Of a stretch of DNA of 64,000 bases, positions 14,201 to 26,368 are shown one piece after another. The position numbers and the translations under genes are program-made. A model generated the notes under the pieces. It was not told the DNA's origin and made no database searches. It saw only the letters and a program-made list of their open reading frames with translations. This stretch comes from Emergomyces orientalis. Lineage: Eukaryota; Ascomycota; Eurotiomycetes; Onygenales; Ajellomycetaceae. The stretch is taken from assembly GCA_002110485.1 (NCBI GenBank), contig MOWL01000045.1, forward strand, positions 124,001 to 188,000, written 5' to 3'. Each line of letters begins with the position of its first letter. Position 1 is the stretch's first letter.

Positions 14201-15437
14201 TTTTATTAAAAATAAAAAAAAAGAGAAGCAACAAAAGGAGACCTAGGGGGGACGCTTGTGAAGATTGAGACCCAGACATAGGGCGCGGGAGGAGGGTTGC
14301 CAAAGACTGGAATCAGATGCATGACAGGTTTGAAAAGAAGAATTGCACAGCATGAACACAGATCCGCCCCTCGCGGCTCCAATTCAGGTTTTCCATTGAA
14401 GCACCATTAGGAGGATATTAAAAAGAATACAGAGAAAGAAAGAAAAGAAAAAAAAAGATAACATAGAAATAAATAGCACATCCAACCTAAACTCCACATT
14501 AACTCCTTGCATGTCCTAGCAAGCAGCCCACCCAGAGACCCCTTCCCGGCCTTTACATCCTTTATATCCCTTCACCCGTATCACATAAACAGACGACAAA
14601 GTAAAAACCGGAAAAGAAGAAGAAAAAGAAAAATCAAATCATACAGGAAACAGGAAAAATGTGAGGGGTGGAAGGGATCAAGTCTACAGAACGTCAATAG
14701 CCTTTTAGCGCCAATGACCCGCAGAACAATCAATAACTTTCGAGGTAATAGAACTCTATTTTAAGGTATAACAAACAAATGAAACCAGTTGAGGAATGGC
14801 AGGTATAAAAATGGACACGGAAAAAAACACAATAGAACAAAGAGTATTGGTGGCCATGTCCTGTAAATGCAATACCCCCTTTCTTTTTGCGAATAGGATA
14901 TGTACAAAAGATTTAAAACTTCATCATCATAAAAAATGTAAAACCAGAGGGAAGTTAGAGGGCGCAAAAAAAAAAAAAAAAAAACGAAAAAAAATGAGAT
15001 AAGATAAAACATGTCAGATGTCGTGTAAAACGCATTGCTGTGTGGTCCAGTAATTGTGCTCTGTGCTATATTTCGGGTTCAATATAAAAACCGCCAGACT
15101 GCCACCATGGAAACCGTTTTCGAATATAATAATCTCACCGAATTTCAGAGTAAAAATGCAGAGCCTATATCACAAACCATTAGGGTGTCTCAGTCACTCT
15201 TTCAGAGTCTCCGGTATGAACGACAAGTGCGGCAAGGTATAAAGAAATTCGGGGTCCGCGTGATCTCTCCCGAATCAACATGGGGTTCTCGGACAGGGTG
15301 GGAGCAACCGGGGGGATGTCACAATGTTTTTCAATATCGGAATGCGCGTTTCCATAATGGGTGGGTGTGAACTAGTGTTGATCAAATGATAGGAATATGG
15401 CGGAATCGTGAAGGCCGCACGGAGGTGGGAGGATCGA

Positions 15438-18211
15438 TCATCGAGTTATAATTAGGGAAAGTTCCTCGATATAAGAGACCACAGATCCAGATATGCCCGC
15501 AATACTGTAACCCCTTGGTGGTATCAACGTATGGCTAGTAAGGCAAAAAGTTAGACACACTTAACAAAGGGCAGGCTAGGTTATGCATTGCCCGCGCGGA
15601 AACGAATATTCGTCACTTAAAAAAGCTCCATAAGACGAGTAGGTGCATAGAGTAGGACGCAAACAGATGAAAGAAACAAGAACGTCATGTATTTGCTTAC
15701 CCGGCTCTACCATTGCCATTCCCGAAAACGTCAGATTTCCTGCTAAAATTCGTGATAATTCCAATTCCATCGATTTCCTGACCCATCTTCACATAAAACC
15801 CCATTAGAATTTCACCCCGACGAGTGTCTAGTTCGTGAATGAGGCGCACATTAGCAATTTAGAAACCCAAGAAGAGAAACAAGGAATTGAGGACGGTGGA
15901 GTTACCAAACACAAATTCGCTACACGTCGAATTGGGGTTTCTGTTCCCAAACATCTGGCTCGTTGAATCTTCGTAGCAAAACTCCAATCCGTATATCAAG
16001 CCATTGTGATAGACTTTCACCGAAACCAGAAGCTTTGTCTGGATGAACGCACATTCTAAAAATAGTTGTTCAGGTATGCTATCTGGGGACCGAGATTGTC
16101 CCGATTTGTTGCCCTTGTATCCAGCTTGCCCATTAGGTAGTTTAGCAATCGAATGCTTAGATTTCAATTGACTGAGGTCGTCAACCGTATAAGTGTTAAG
16201 GCCGCCGGAATATATCACCAACCTGACCTTCCTGTTTTTCTTAGCACATTCTGGGGCATGCTGGCGTATCCCACTTTCAGTGAGAGAGATTTGCTTCGGG
16301 ATACCATTATTACCGGAATCCCCGTCCACATATTCGAGATACGACCTGCAGATCTCATCATCGTCCACATAGACCTCGATAAAGGCAATACCAGCTGACG
16401 AGGTAACTAATATCTTGCCATTGTCCACGGGCCATACTTGGATAGAGTCGTCAGAGGTAGGCGGCAAATCGCGTGGCAACCGGAAGCATGGGTGAAATCT
16501 AAAACGAAGGGCATCAAGTCTATGCCAGGTGCTTTCGTCTTCGCTGAGGCAGAGTTGTAGGCCCTGCGACTTGGTTCGGGTAGAATAAGGTTCTCGAGTT
16601 GTGAAGCTTCGATTCAATGGAACAGGATCGCGGCACATGATGCCACTCTCCTGACGGCAACAGCCAAATAGATGGCCAATTTCGCGGAGATGACCTCCAA
16701 TTCCGGAGTTAGCAGCTTCCCAATTACTCCCGCACTCATTTCTGTAATTGGCAACGAAGTTGATGTCCGTTCGAGTGCAGTCAGTGAAAGCGGCAACTAC
16801 CTCTTCTATGGTGGCGGGGTAGCTTTGCAATGCATAGGACCCAAAAAGCGCCAGTTTAACATTATCTTCGCTAGAACCAGCGGAAGTGTGGCCTGTGATT
16901 TCCTGGGTTCCTTTGTCCCAATGGGTATCAAGTAGTAGTGCAGAGACATACTGCGTTTGACCTTCTCGGGTCCCAAAATAGCGTTTGACTGCCTCAAGCA
17001 CAACGTTGAAGAGCTCGTTCCCATCCGATTTAGTGCCACCCTGTCGCGCAACACTAAGCTTTCTCAGATCGTCAACGGTTCTGTCGCAGCGGATAATGTG
17101 TATTTTGGCCTCATTTCTCATCTGGTCTGATCTCGTGTCCCGAAAGCTCAGCGTACCAACCTGCCATTCCTCTTCAAACCGGAAACAGCGCCTTCCGAAC
17201 TTATTTCGATACATCTGTTCCCCAGTAAACGACTGCCACATATACGCAGCCATTCGGAATTTCCGAATTGCAATCTCCAAACCATTTCCCTCCCGTGATA
17301 TCCTCTCAGGAACAGCGTCAAAATGGCCATCAGAATCGTTCCCCAGCACGATTGCTAGCTGGAGGGGAGGGGAGTTTACCAACGGTAAATAATTTATGCT
17401 TACCCATGACGAGTGGGCCATTGGATTTTGGGTTTTCGAGGATGTGAATTCAAGTCGTAGTTTGTTGGGGCCCGGGACAAGATGGACCAAAGCCTTGAAG
17501 TGCGATTCAGAGACAGGCCAGGTGGTAGGAGGGAATGAATCTTGGGGGTGGTAAATTGTTATATTTCCATCCACCGAGTATTGTCTCGCGTCTCCAGTCT
17601 GGCCATAAATCAAGAGAATTTTTTGATGGACCTATATCGAAATCATTAGCATTAGCACTTTTTTATAGAGCAAACTACGCATTTTTCAACAACACCATGA
17701 AAAATTTATATACATACCCAAGAGTTATCGGAAACAGAAAACACCCTCGGCGCATATAGCGACACCGGTGCAGGCCCTCTTCCGGAATTGGTTGAAGAGA
17801 GAGGGTTACCGTTCTAGCATAACGTAAAGTATTAACAGCTGAATCTAAACAATTGCATGTTTTGGAATACGCTTGTATTAAACGGGATGGTCTCCGAAAA
17901 GTAAAACTCACAGTACCACTGCTCCGACTTGACTGCGATCCAATGGGAACAGGTCTCTGGGGAGGGGTCGCCTGTGAGGCGCATCCGTTCCCGTTCAATT
18001 TGGGGAGGGTGGATAGGTATGGAGAGGCTGGGTCGGTACTGTTGTTATTGATAAAAGATACAGGGGAGCTATGCAAGCTGGGGGTAGGGGAGTCGAGGGT
18101 TGAAGAGGATTTGTCAGGGAGTACGTCGTCATTGGGATTGAAGGAGGAGGAAGATGGGGTCAAGCTGAAAGTTGCCCTTGAGCGGCGACGAAGGTCCTTG
18201 AAGAAGGGCAT
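15438..18211 (-). CDS. YIL108W-like metallopeptidase (Metallopep family) with C-terminal jacalin-like domain; zinc motif altered
   Basis: Five exons: 18211-17912, 17813-17718, 17631-15906, 15827-15701 and 15534-15438. They sum to 2346 nt (781 aa plus stop) with matching phases. Residues 1-100 are Ser/Pro-rich. The central part (about 150-500) is the fungal Metallopep domain, with conserved stretches such as SFTTREPYSTRTKSQG and WHRLDALRFRFHPCFRLP. The last two exons supply a jacalin-like lectin-type end (LEFCYEDSTSQMFG, DTRRGEILMGFYV, HTLIPPRGYSIAGI). In the expected HExxHxxGxxH motif the protein reads REIGHLFGCCR at about residues 448-458. His 1 and His 3 are both Arg (CGC at 16686-16684, CGT at 16656-16654), while Glu and the middle His remain. 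The frame is otherwise open, so this may be a pseudoenzyme or an early pseudogene. Substrate and location are unknown. Confidence 0.85.
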
Positions 18212-20363
18212 TATTCGATGGAGTGAGATTCTAGCGGATCTTGAAGCTGCCTGTCCAGTCTCCTGGCAACTGGACGCTGGATAGATTGATGTGTGGTCTT
18301 TGTCTGCAAAGAATAAAAAAAATAAAAAATAAAAAAAATGCGGATTAATGGATGGTAGTCAGAAAATTTCTCGGAAAGAGAGGGTGGGAAAGAGCGTGCG
18401 AGAGACAATGAATAGATATGGTAAGCTCAGCCAGGCGTTAGGGAGGATCTACGATGGCAATGAAAGAGCGATTGGCGATATCGCATTAAAGTAACACAGC
18501 CATCAGGAGGCCCCCGGCACACAGAAAGAGTAGAGAACTGCAAGAGAGAATGCAGCGTGGATAATAAACAGAGAATTCGAGAGGAAGCAGACAAGGAAGC
18601 AAACGGTTGTCAAAGATGTTCGGAGTGCGAAGAGATCCCACTCACGCCGAAGAACGAGAGATTGACACGGATGAAAGAATGAAGTGAGGATGGGAGAGAT
18701 GGGAAAAGAAAAAAAAAAAAAAAAAAAGAGCAGCAAAGAAATCAGTTTTTGGCCACCAGCTAGCTATTGGAAGCTATGGTGGTTGGTGATAGCTGGCGGG
18801 GAGCCAAGTGTTGTGGGCAGCGAGTGGATCGGGATGGTAGGAGACAGCGATCGGGATTGCGTAGTCAGTCCGGTAGTTAACCAACCAACCAACTACCTAT
18901 ATAACTACTGGTCGGTGCCCTGCATGAAAATGGCTTCTGGTAATTGACTCTCATACAAACAACATATTATTATTATTAGACATATATTAGACACCAGCAG
19001 CCCAGGTTGCGATTGCTGCACTTGGTGCAGTGTCAAGAAATCATCCTGGCTGTCATTGATGCTTGATGACGCCCCTCCCTGTCTTGTTTCCCACTGGAAG
19101 TGTTGGCCTGAGACATGCCTAAAGTCCAGGACCAGGGAATGTCAGTTGGGAGCCGTAGGGTTTTCCCTGTTTTTGTTTTCCATTCAATGCTGTCATCTCC
19201 GCAGACCAAGGGCTATTTCTTCTAGAATAGAAGTTTGTGGGTTTTAATTGTGGAGAGTGCGTCGGTCACAGGCTGAAATTATCGGGAGTGTAGCGCTCCG
19301 CACCAGGCTAAAAGTAAAAATGATAAGAACAATCAATGAAAAGACTTCTGTGGCTTCTTTCGTATAAAGTGAACGGATCATCCCATAAGCAGAGAAGGAA
19401 AATCAAAAATAATGAAGCCAGTAGGGGTTTCCTCTGGTTTATATAGATCTGCCCATACCAAGCCAGCCCGCCCAGCCGCCCAGGAAGATCGTCAGCCCCC
19501 TACTTCCCTGTTGCCGCTAATTCCAGTCATGTTTGATTATAGGCACCCATTTTTATCAACAGCAGTGTAACACGAACATCCTTGGAAAAAAACACCCCCT
19601 TTACTTTCACGAACTGAAACGCCAGGCGATATGCTAACTGCCAACGCTGGATACCCAACCCAACAAGAAGACCTAATAGAAAGACCTTAGATCTGATCTT
19701 CAGTCAATCTCCGCCCCCGAAGCCATACCATAACACTTAAAGAATGATTTTCAGTCCCGTGAAGCGTGTGAACAACATCCATCCCATATGTGTCTCACAG
19801 TGGTCTTGTGCACGACAAAAGGATTGATAGAATCAGTTAGACCTTTGAAAGCTCGACGACGAATAATAAAGATGAACAGAGCAAATCTTGGTAAAGTGAA
19901 TTCATGATTATAGTCTGTACATTTTTTTTTTTTCTCTCTCTTTTTTTTTTACCGTTTGGTCTGTCAATTCGCATATCTGCTATACCTCAAGTTCGCAAAC
20001 GCTGCAAAGTGAACGGGCCTGAGATAAGGTTTGGAGGGGGCTTTCACGATAGAAACGAAACCCAGTCAGTGCCTTGATCACTGTTTCAATTAGCAATTTG
20101 TTTCTTCTGCCGGTGACTTAGCGTCGGAATATATACTGACAGTCGAGTTACGAACAAGTCATATAAGGTGAGCCGGATCGAAGATTTTTGATATAATTAT
20201 CGTCTACCCTTTTTTTCTCGCCTCCTATTTCGTTTTCTCCCTGTCAAATGCCAATGCACCACAACTTTTGCAGGGGCTACAGAGTTCCCCACGCGATTTA
20301 GCTTTACATATAAAAAAAAGCCTGCTCTTCAGAAGAGCAAAGAAGATGAATATAACACAGGGC
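18212..20363. other. Intergenic region upstream of the metallopeptidase gene
   Basis: It should contain the promoter of the minus-strand metallopeptidase gene. I note an A-run at 18710-18727, an inverted GGTAGTT/AACTACC pair around 18872-18897, and a T-rich tract at 19921-19950. No coding region is supported. Confidence 0.5.
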
Positions 20364-21048
20364 AAATATACCATCCTTTTTGGATCAAGGGCCTTGGGCA
20401 AAGGACGGAAGGCTGTCAAAAATATCCTTCAAGCACGGGCATCAACTCAAGCATAACGACACCGGACCTATCCAAATCGACCTATCCTACAACGAATCTA
20501 TTCAAGTGTGCGGCAGAATTTGTAAGGGAACAATACGGGCAACTTGATATTCTTGTCAATAATGCAGATTATTTTGAGCAGAGGGAGGAATTCACGGGCA
20601 GCCCATCATGGCGGGAACTCTACCATAAACAACTCGACACCAATGTTCGTCGGCCATGAGATCGTGACGAACCAATTCCTACCATTGTTGCGCAAGTCCA
20701 CCGCGGGGTGGCCCATCACCGAGTATGGATTTCACAACTAGCAATCTTGGGAGCCTAGCTATGGCATCGGAAGGGCTATCGAATCTGGTGAATCTTCAAT
20801 ACCTGCTCTATCCAACGGCCAAGTTGGCATTGAATATGTTTGCGGTCAGCAAAACCAATATCCTGCGAGAGGAAGGTATCACTGTCGTCATGGTTTGCCC
20901 TGGTTTCTGCGCGACAAATTTAAACAACTATTCTGATGTGGAAGATCCGATATCTGGGGGTAAAAACATTTTTGACGCAGCGAAGGTTGGCACGCCTGCT
21001 GAAACTACGGGCACATGGGTTTCAAACACCGACATAGTTCCATGGTAA
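20364..21048 (+). pseudogene. Short-chain dehydrogenase/reductase (SDR) pseudogene
   Basis: SDR fragments occur in order but in different frames: YTILFGSRALGKGRKAVKN, then QYGQLDILVNNA (the NNAG-type motif), SPSWRELYHKQLDTNV, VGHEIVTNQFLPLLRK, LGSLAMASEGLSNLVNLQYL, the catalytic YxxxK as YPTAK, and ITVVMVCPGFCATNLN. At least three lesions are visible: a shift/stop near 20455, a shift near 20643 within DTNV/FVGHE, and another near 20740 before LGSLAMA. The N-terminal TGxxxGIG cofactor loop is missing upstream. The C-terminus ends at a plausible stop after TDIVPW. The ancestor was probably an NADP-dependent reductase similar to carbonyl reductases. Confidence 0.85.
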
Positions 21049-22353
21049 GCGGTAATTGCGAGGACTGAATTAAATCCCTTCTGGCCGTTGAAACAAGTCT
21101 GGAAGGGCGTATTGAAGAAAATATCTTTCAGTGGGGGGGGGGGGACAGTCTATTTTTTAAAATTTTGTATTGGCCTGTCACATACACACCTGTGGGGAAA
21201 TGAATGACACGAACTGCATTTTTTCACGTTTTCCTTTCTGTTTTCCCCTTCCGGCAACTTTGCATAGAGGTAATATATCAAGTGATTTGGAACCGACATT
21301 ATTGCTATGATATGATTCGATTGTGTTTCAAGATTGGTAGGAATGAAAAGACACGCAGCCTCTAAATGGAATATCTGGTTGGGTATTTGGGTGTTGCAAA
21401 ATCCAAACTTGTTTCCCCCCCTAAAAAAAAGGGTGGATCATGCATATGTATCAAACTAAGAAGATTTCATACTTGAAACAGTAAAGCTCCTGGCATTGCT
21501 TCCACGGGTATGAGAACCGTGCAGACAATTGTTCAGAGACGAGTTTGGGGTGCCCGTTGTGTCGTCGCTGAGGATACTAATTCCTCAGATTGACATAGAC
21601 TGAATTCCGGTTTGGCTCTTCCAGCGAATGTAATGATAACTAACTTGGTAGGTAGGTAGTTAAGCACTTAGCTATGGCAGTTATCTATTCAGTGAAGGCG
21701 AAAGTTAGGGACACGAGTGAGAAGTTCTTCAACTGTAAAAAGCCCTGTTACCATAGCTCGGTTTTGGTGTGACATATCAAGGGCGAAAAAAGTCGTGCAT
21801 TCTGATCAACCCAAGCTGTGGATAAATAGTAACCTCGCTAAAATGACCCCTGCAGCAAGAAGAGGGGGTGGCCTTGGTCAGAGCACAGTCCGCAGGATTT
21901 GTGGTGGTTGGAAACCATACAAGGTCGCGTGGCAGTAGAAACTGGGCTGGTGTTGTGTCTGCCTTTTGCCGCGTTTGGCTGGGCTTCCCTGCTCCTCGAC
22001 CTCTTCAGCCAGCCAAACAACGAAAACCTTCCACAAACCAAGATTGTACAGCACACAACCGCTCTCCCCTGCGTCCCACCCTCCCACGAACAAAACTCCA
22101 CGAGTACAGGCAGGATATGAATTCCAGCTCTTGTCAAAGTTTATCCCCTTTGACCTTGCATACGCATTCCCTCTTTCATTCTTTCGTACGATTGAACTTG
22201 CCCAAAGCTTCGCACCAATTCCAAACGCTCCAAAACGGCTGTCCCTGCCCCCAATCCCCAATTTTTTCTTCTAGCCAAACACTCTCCCATGATTAACGGC
22301 CTATCACAAAGTCTGACGAAGAACTGGCGAAAATAACTAGCTATTGAGGCAAA
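21049..22353. other. Intergenic region upstream of the Whi5/Nrm1-like gene
   Basis: It holds a G run at 21132-21144 and the promoter/5' UTR of the downstream gene. Overlapping open frames at 21838-22300 on both strands show no family resemblance. A GGCGAAAA element lies about 25 bp before the ATG and resembles E2F/SBF-type sites. Confidence 0.4.
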
Positions 22354-23564
22354 ATGTCCGCCCTTCAGCCTACTGGTTCTGGCAAGCGGAAAATTCCTAA
22401 GCTTGAGGTTGCCCAGGTACGTCGATTGGCTGTCCCTTATGTCCCCATTCTTCAATAGCTTGAGTTTTTTGAGTTTTAACATAGTCTGCCTTGTAGATAT
22501 CTCTCAACCTCCAGGACCGCCTAGGCCTGGCAAAGGTCCGCTACGAACGAGCTCATCGCCGTCGTGTCGAACCGCTACAACCTCTCCAGCAGGGTGGGAG
22601 AGGAGGTCCCGGTGAAAGTGAAGTTACATCAGATTCTTCGTCCGAAATATGTGACAGCCGCTACGAAACCCCTTTTACCTCCTCCCCTCTTCCAACGCCA
22701 ATTCTTCCAAAGGAACTCCCCAGATCATCACGGAGCAAACATGCTGCAATGTTCTTTCCTAGTTCCATTGATAACATTGCCGGGTCACGGAAACGTGGGC
22801 TTTCCAGCCCTACAGCCGAGCAGCGTTCCAAAGCTCCACGGATCTCATGGAAAGCCGCAAATGGTCTTCCACAATCATCACCCCCCCTCAATCGCCTGCA
22901 TCACCCACACCATGACAATTCCCATTCATTTGTTTCGGAATCGGACACAATACCTGACGAGGAACAGCCACCTGTCTATCAACGTCCGGCCGACGAAGTT
23001 AAGGAACCCGAGCTTCCAACAGTCAAAGTACAGAATATCAGCTCGTCAACGATCAGCTCCTCCCCACCACGCACTCCACCTCCGAATCGAAACCGTGCTG
23101 GACGAAATGGGATAAATGCTGAGCATGGGGAAGACGGTGCAGATCTTTTGTTATTCCTTGCCAATTCCCCTACACCGCCAACTTTCCGAGGAAAACCGAG
23201 CCCAAGGGATTTCCCTCCTTCAACCCCTCCCAGTCAGCATGCTGTACTCCCTTCGTTGACCACTACACCTGGCGGAGGCGTTACCGCCAATTTTGGGACC
23301 CCAACGCAGCAGTTCAACTTCGCCGACTTTGTAAATGTTACCCCAAGCCCAGCACAGTTACCATGGGGGGGACGAACACCAGGCACTTTGTCGAGAACCC
23401 CACGGCCTCCGAAGGAATTGAGAAAACGACTTAATTTCGATTCACTCGCTCCTCCCTTGGCTGGAAGCCCTTCGACAACACGTGAAAAAAGGGGAGCATT
23501 GCCTTTCCAGTTGGGAGAAGATCTCGACCTTGATTGTGTATCTATTTCCCGACCCACCTGTTAA
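22354..23564 (+). CDS. Whi5/Nrm1-family G1/S transcriptional repressor-like protein
   Basis: Two exons, 22354-22416 and 22497-23564, give 1131 nt (376 aa plus stop). The intron runs from GTACGT to TTGTAG. Residues about 22-45 (LNLQDRLGLAKVRYERAHRR) match the short Whi5 motif. Further on are an SSPPRTPPP region, a hydrophobic LLLFLANSPTPP (about 236-249) and FNFADFVNVTPSPAQLPWG (about 293-311). The last resembles the GTB motif by which Whi5/Nrm1 proteins bind the SBF/MBF factors. The rest is Ser/Pro-rich with many SP/TP sites, consistent with control by cyclin-dependent kinase. Expected role: nuclear repressor of G1/S genes. The start is supported by the MSALQPTGSGKRKIPKLEVA leader seen in relatives. 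The family call rests on short motifs. Confidence 0.78.
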
Positions 23565-25208
23565 CAATAGCAGTTACAAAACTTGTATAATGACTCCTAA
23601 AAAAGGAACCTTCGAGTTCAAGGATACGGCTTGTCGATCTCCTCAACAATCTACCCTTCAAATTCCACCCATTCCTTCATACCAATTCCCAAACTGCTCC
23701 ATGGCCTTTTCCTTTGCCCAACATTTTCCTTCCCGATCTTCGCTCCATTTTTCTCCACTGTTTCGAATGTACATGAAAGAATTTCCTTATGTTTTCCGCC
23801 TTCGTCATTTCGTTTACATAGTCCAACGGTATTTTGTACAACGACGACCACATTTCTCATATGTCATTTCTCAGCTTACTTCTAATGCTTATTGCTCCAA
23901 CGAGTTATGGATAGCGACAACCAAATCAGCTTTTCCTTTCCCTTTGCCCCACTTTTCGGTCAAACCCTAGAACAAATGTACGATTACAGCATGCTATTGT
24001 GCTCTTTTTCTTGTCTTCTGTTATTCCTCCCTTCAGGTTCAAACGCTCCAAACGTTGTTCTTGAATAGTCAGATTACCTTTTGTATGTGCCCGCGACCGT
24101 TGTTTGTACATGCTTGTTTATTTCAACCTCGCTGCATACTTTTAATACTAATGCATGCCAGTCCCAGTCAAATGGGTAGCCCAATTGAGAAAACCAACAT
24201 CCCAATCAGGATCCTCAATCATCTTTGACCTCATATCTATTCACACCACGCTCAACAACTACTATTCATTCTGCCAATATTGGACGGCTGTAATTAAGAA
24301 ATAAATGCAATGGTATAGTGAATTTTCGCGTTGTTCATTACAAATCTAGAAAATGATACAAAAACGCGAAAAAACGTGTGTGGCGGTGCTCGAGTGTTTG
24401 GCGTCTATTTCGCGAGAGCTTCATTGCTGCTTTAGGAAAGATCTGCACTGACTAGTAGTATTCGTATTAGCGTATTATGAGACAAAGTGTTTATTGGCTA
24501 CACGTATTCCGTGGAACGCGGGGTGACCTTCTTCTTTTGGCTGGCGTATCTTGGGCTATTTTTAGATTTAGAGTTATCGTGACCATTTCGATGATATTGC
24601 GAGCCAGAAATATATTGATGGGGATTTGATTCGCATCTTTTGTTCTTTTTCATCTGGTTAATGTTGCTTCTCAGAGGAATAGGATCTCTTGTGATGGATA
24701 TTGGATAATTGTGAAATCTGTGCTCACAGGCCTGGGCGCCCATTCTCCGCTGGCCTGCCAAGATACCCCACCTTCTGGAACAAGGGCCCTTGTCTGGAAC
24801 TGTGCGCCCAGCGAGCGTCTTCAAACATTAGCCACGGTAATGCGAGATAGGTACGAACAGAAGAAGGCAGAGAAGAGATATCTGGGGCGCCTGGGCAATC
24901 ACATATCGATTGGTAGTTCAAAGCTAGTTTAATTGGCGCAAAAGCTGTGAACAGATGCGGGGATAGAACGCTGTGAGCTGATCTTTGGGCGTTCGTACCG
25001 TAGCTTAATAATTACATTTGGGGCAGAAGTTCGTTTAAGTGAGTCACACAAGGCTGAATGTATGTTGATAGTGATAATAAAAGCGATACCCACCAGTGAA
25101 TCATTAATATTCCACTGTATTCGATTTGATCGCGCCTCCCAAAAACCATTTGCGTGAGCACCAAAAGCTGGACGAGGGGTGAACCGATATCCAGCCCAAA
25201 TTTTAAGC
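23565..25208. other. Intergenic region between the Whi5-like and GST-like genes
   Basis: Pyrimidine-rich sequence just after the Whi5-like stop is probably its 3' UTR. Short open frames at 24498-24932 have no recognisable features. No gene is supported. Confidence 0.45.
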
Positions 25209-26368
25209 ATGACTACCCAGAAAGAAGAGCCCGAATATCATCTCCTTGGATCCTTTACACGGTATTCCAGTATGAAAACTTTATTTCCTAGATCCCATAT
25301 ACTTAAACCTCTTAGGTAGACCTCTAATTTTTTAATACTCAATCCGTATCTACAGGCTGGACAGCGCGTGTGGAAACTCTCTTGGAATATTACCAGATTC
25401 CATACCAGAAAACCTTTGTTAAGCTCTCTGAAGTGAAATATATTCCCAACTATTTCCTCCACTATCATTGTCCAGTGCCCGTCCCTAACGAGCAAAAACG
25501 CGAAAGGTCAAGGAATATTCTGAATCTGGCCTCGTGCCCGCCCTCACCGCTCGTTCCTTGCCCGTAAACACGCAGATCACCGACAGCCTCTCCATTTGTG
25601 AATTCTTAGCAGAGTCTCACCCGGACTTACCTCTATGGCCTAAAGACCGCTACCTCCGCGCTCTGGCAAGAAGCGCGGTTGCCCAAATGCATTCCGGCTT
25701 TACCGCCATTAGAGGCACCTACCATTCCAACTTCATAGGAAGATATACGGGAATATTCCAGTGTCCGAAGAGGCGAGGGAGGAGATAGAGCGAATCCTGG
25801 TCGTTTGGGCTGATGCAAGGCGGAAAACGGCAGAACGGTTGAAGGCCTTGGGAGAGGTGGATGATGGATTTTTGTTTGGCAAATTTGGGATTGCGGATTC
25901 GTTTTATTGGCCTGTCTTATGGGTATGTCAACATCTTCTCCTCCTCTTCTACTTCTTTCTCCTTTTTTTTTCTTTTCTTTTCTTTTGTTTTGGTGGAACT
26001 TTTCAGGAATTTGTGCTTGGGTAGTGTTCACAAGCAAACTGCCTTGGGAACTTTGGTTGGGGCCGCATCGAGCATCCTCCACGAACGCACAAATTTGATC
26101 TGGATTACTAATTAAGATGGCGATAACCTCCTTTTAGCGATTCCGGACTTACAATTTGCCTCTAACAACCGCAGCTCCTGAAGCCGTCATTTGGATGAGG
26201 ACAATGTGGAATGATCATTCTATCAAGGTTGTGATTTCGGACTACTTTCGCCAGGCTGAAAATCCCGAATCGTCCATTCCGAAATATGAAAACATATTTA
26301 GGGATCGACATCCAGACATCGAGTACGGGTCCTTCACGGAGAATTGGGAATTTGTGGAGCCCAAATAA
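25209..26368 (+). pseudogene. Glutathione S-transferase-like gene with one-base frameshift
   Basis: Four exons are apparent: 25209-25269, 25356-25432, 25507-25922 and 26138-26368. They encode a thioredoxin-fold N-terminal part (SSWTARVETLLEYYQIPYQK, then GLVPAL and DSLSICEFLAESHPDLPLWP) and an alpha-helical C-terminal part (EEAREEIERILVVWADARRK, GIADSFYWPVLW, YNLPLTTAAPEAVIWMRTMW). The frame breaks inside exon 3 near 25752-25757. The upstream frame runs on as IFQCPKRRGRR and stops at 25788, while the family continues in another frame from IPVSEEAREE. One missing base (an A after ACGGGA) explains it: exon 3 is 416 nt and 417 would fit. All splice phases fit otherwise. Either a recent pseudogene or a sequence error. 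An intact protein would conjugate or transfer glutathione in the cytosol. Confidence 0.72.

Larger units (their letters stand above)
2931..15437. other. Gene-poor AT-rich region of 12.5 kb
   Basis: Open frames are all short (130 codons or fewer), lack recognisable domains, and are often translated low-complexity DNA. The first few hundred bases should hold the CP2 5' UTR and promoter. The rest shows simple repeats: TCC near 4252, a 17-G run at 7215, an ATTTT stretch at 8207-8312 and AAT repeats near 10495. It also holds one foldback element at 10924-11290. I found no tRNA, rRNA or transposase. Long non-coding transcripts or diverged transposon relics cannot be excluded by eye. Confidence 0.6.

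Noticed and set aside
13854..14246. 130-codon plus frame in the gene desert
   Set aside because: Composition is low-complexity Lys/Ile-rich with an A-run tail; no domain, signal peptide or splice support.
22564..23115. 183-codon plus frame
   Set aside because: It overlaps exon 2 of the Whi5/Nrm1-like gene in another frame; the correct frame carries the family motifs.
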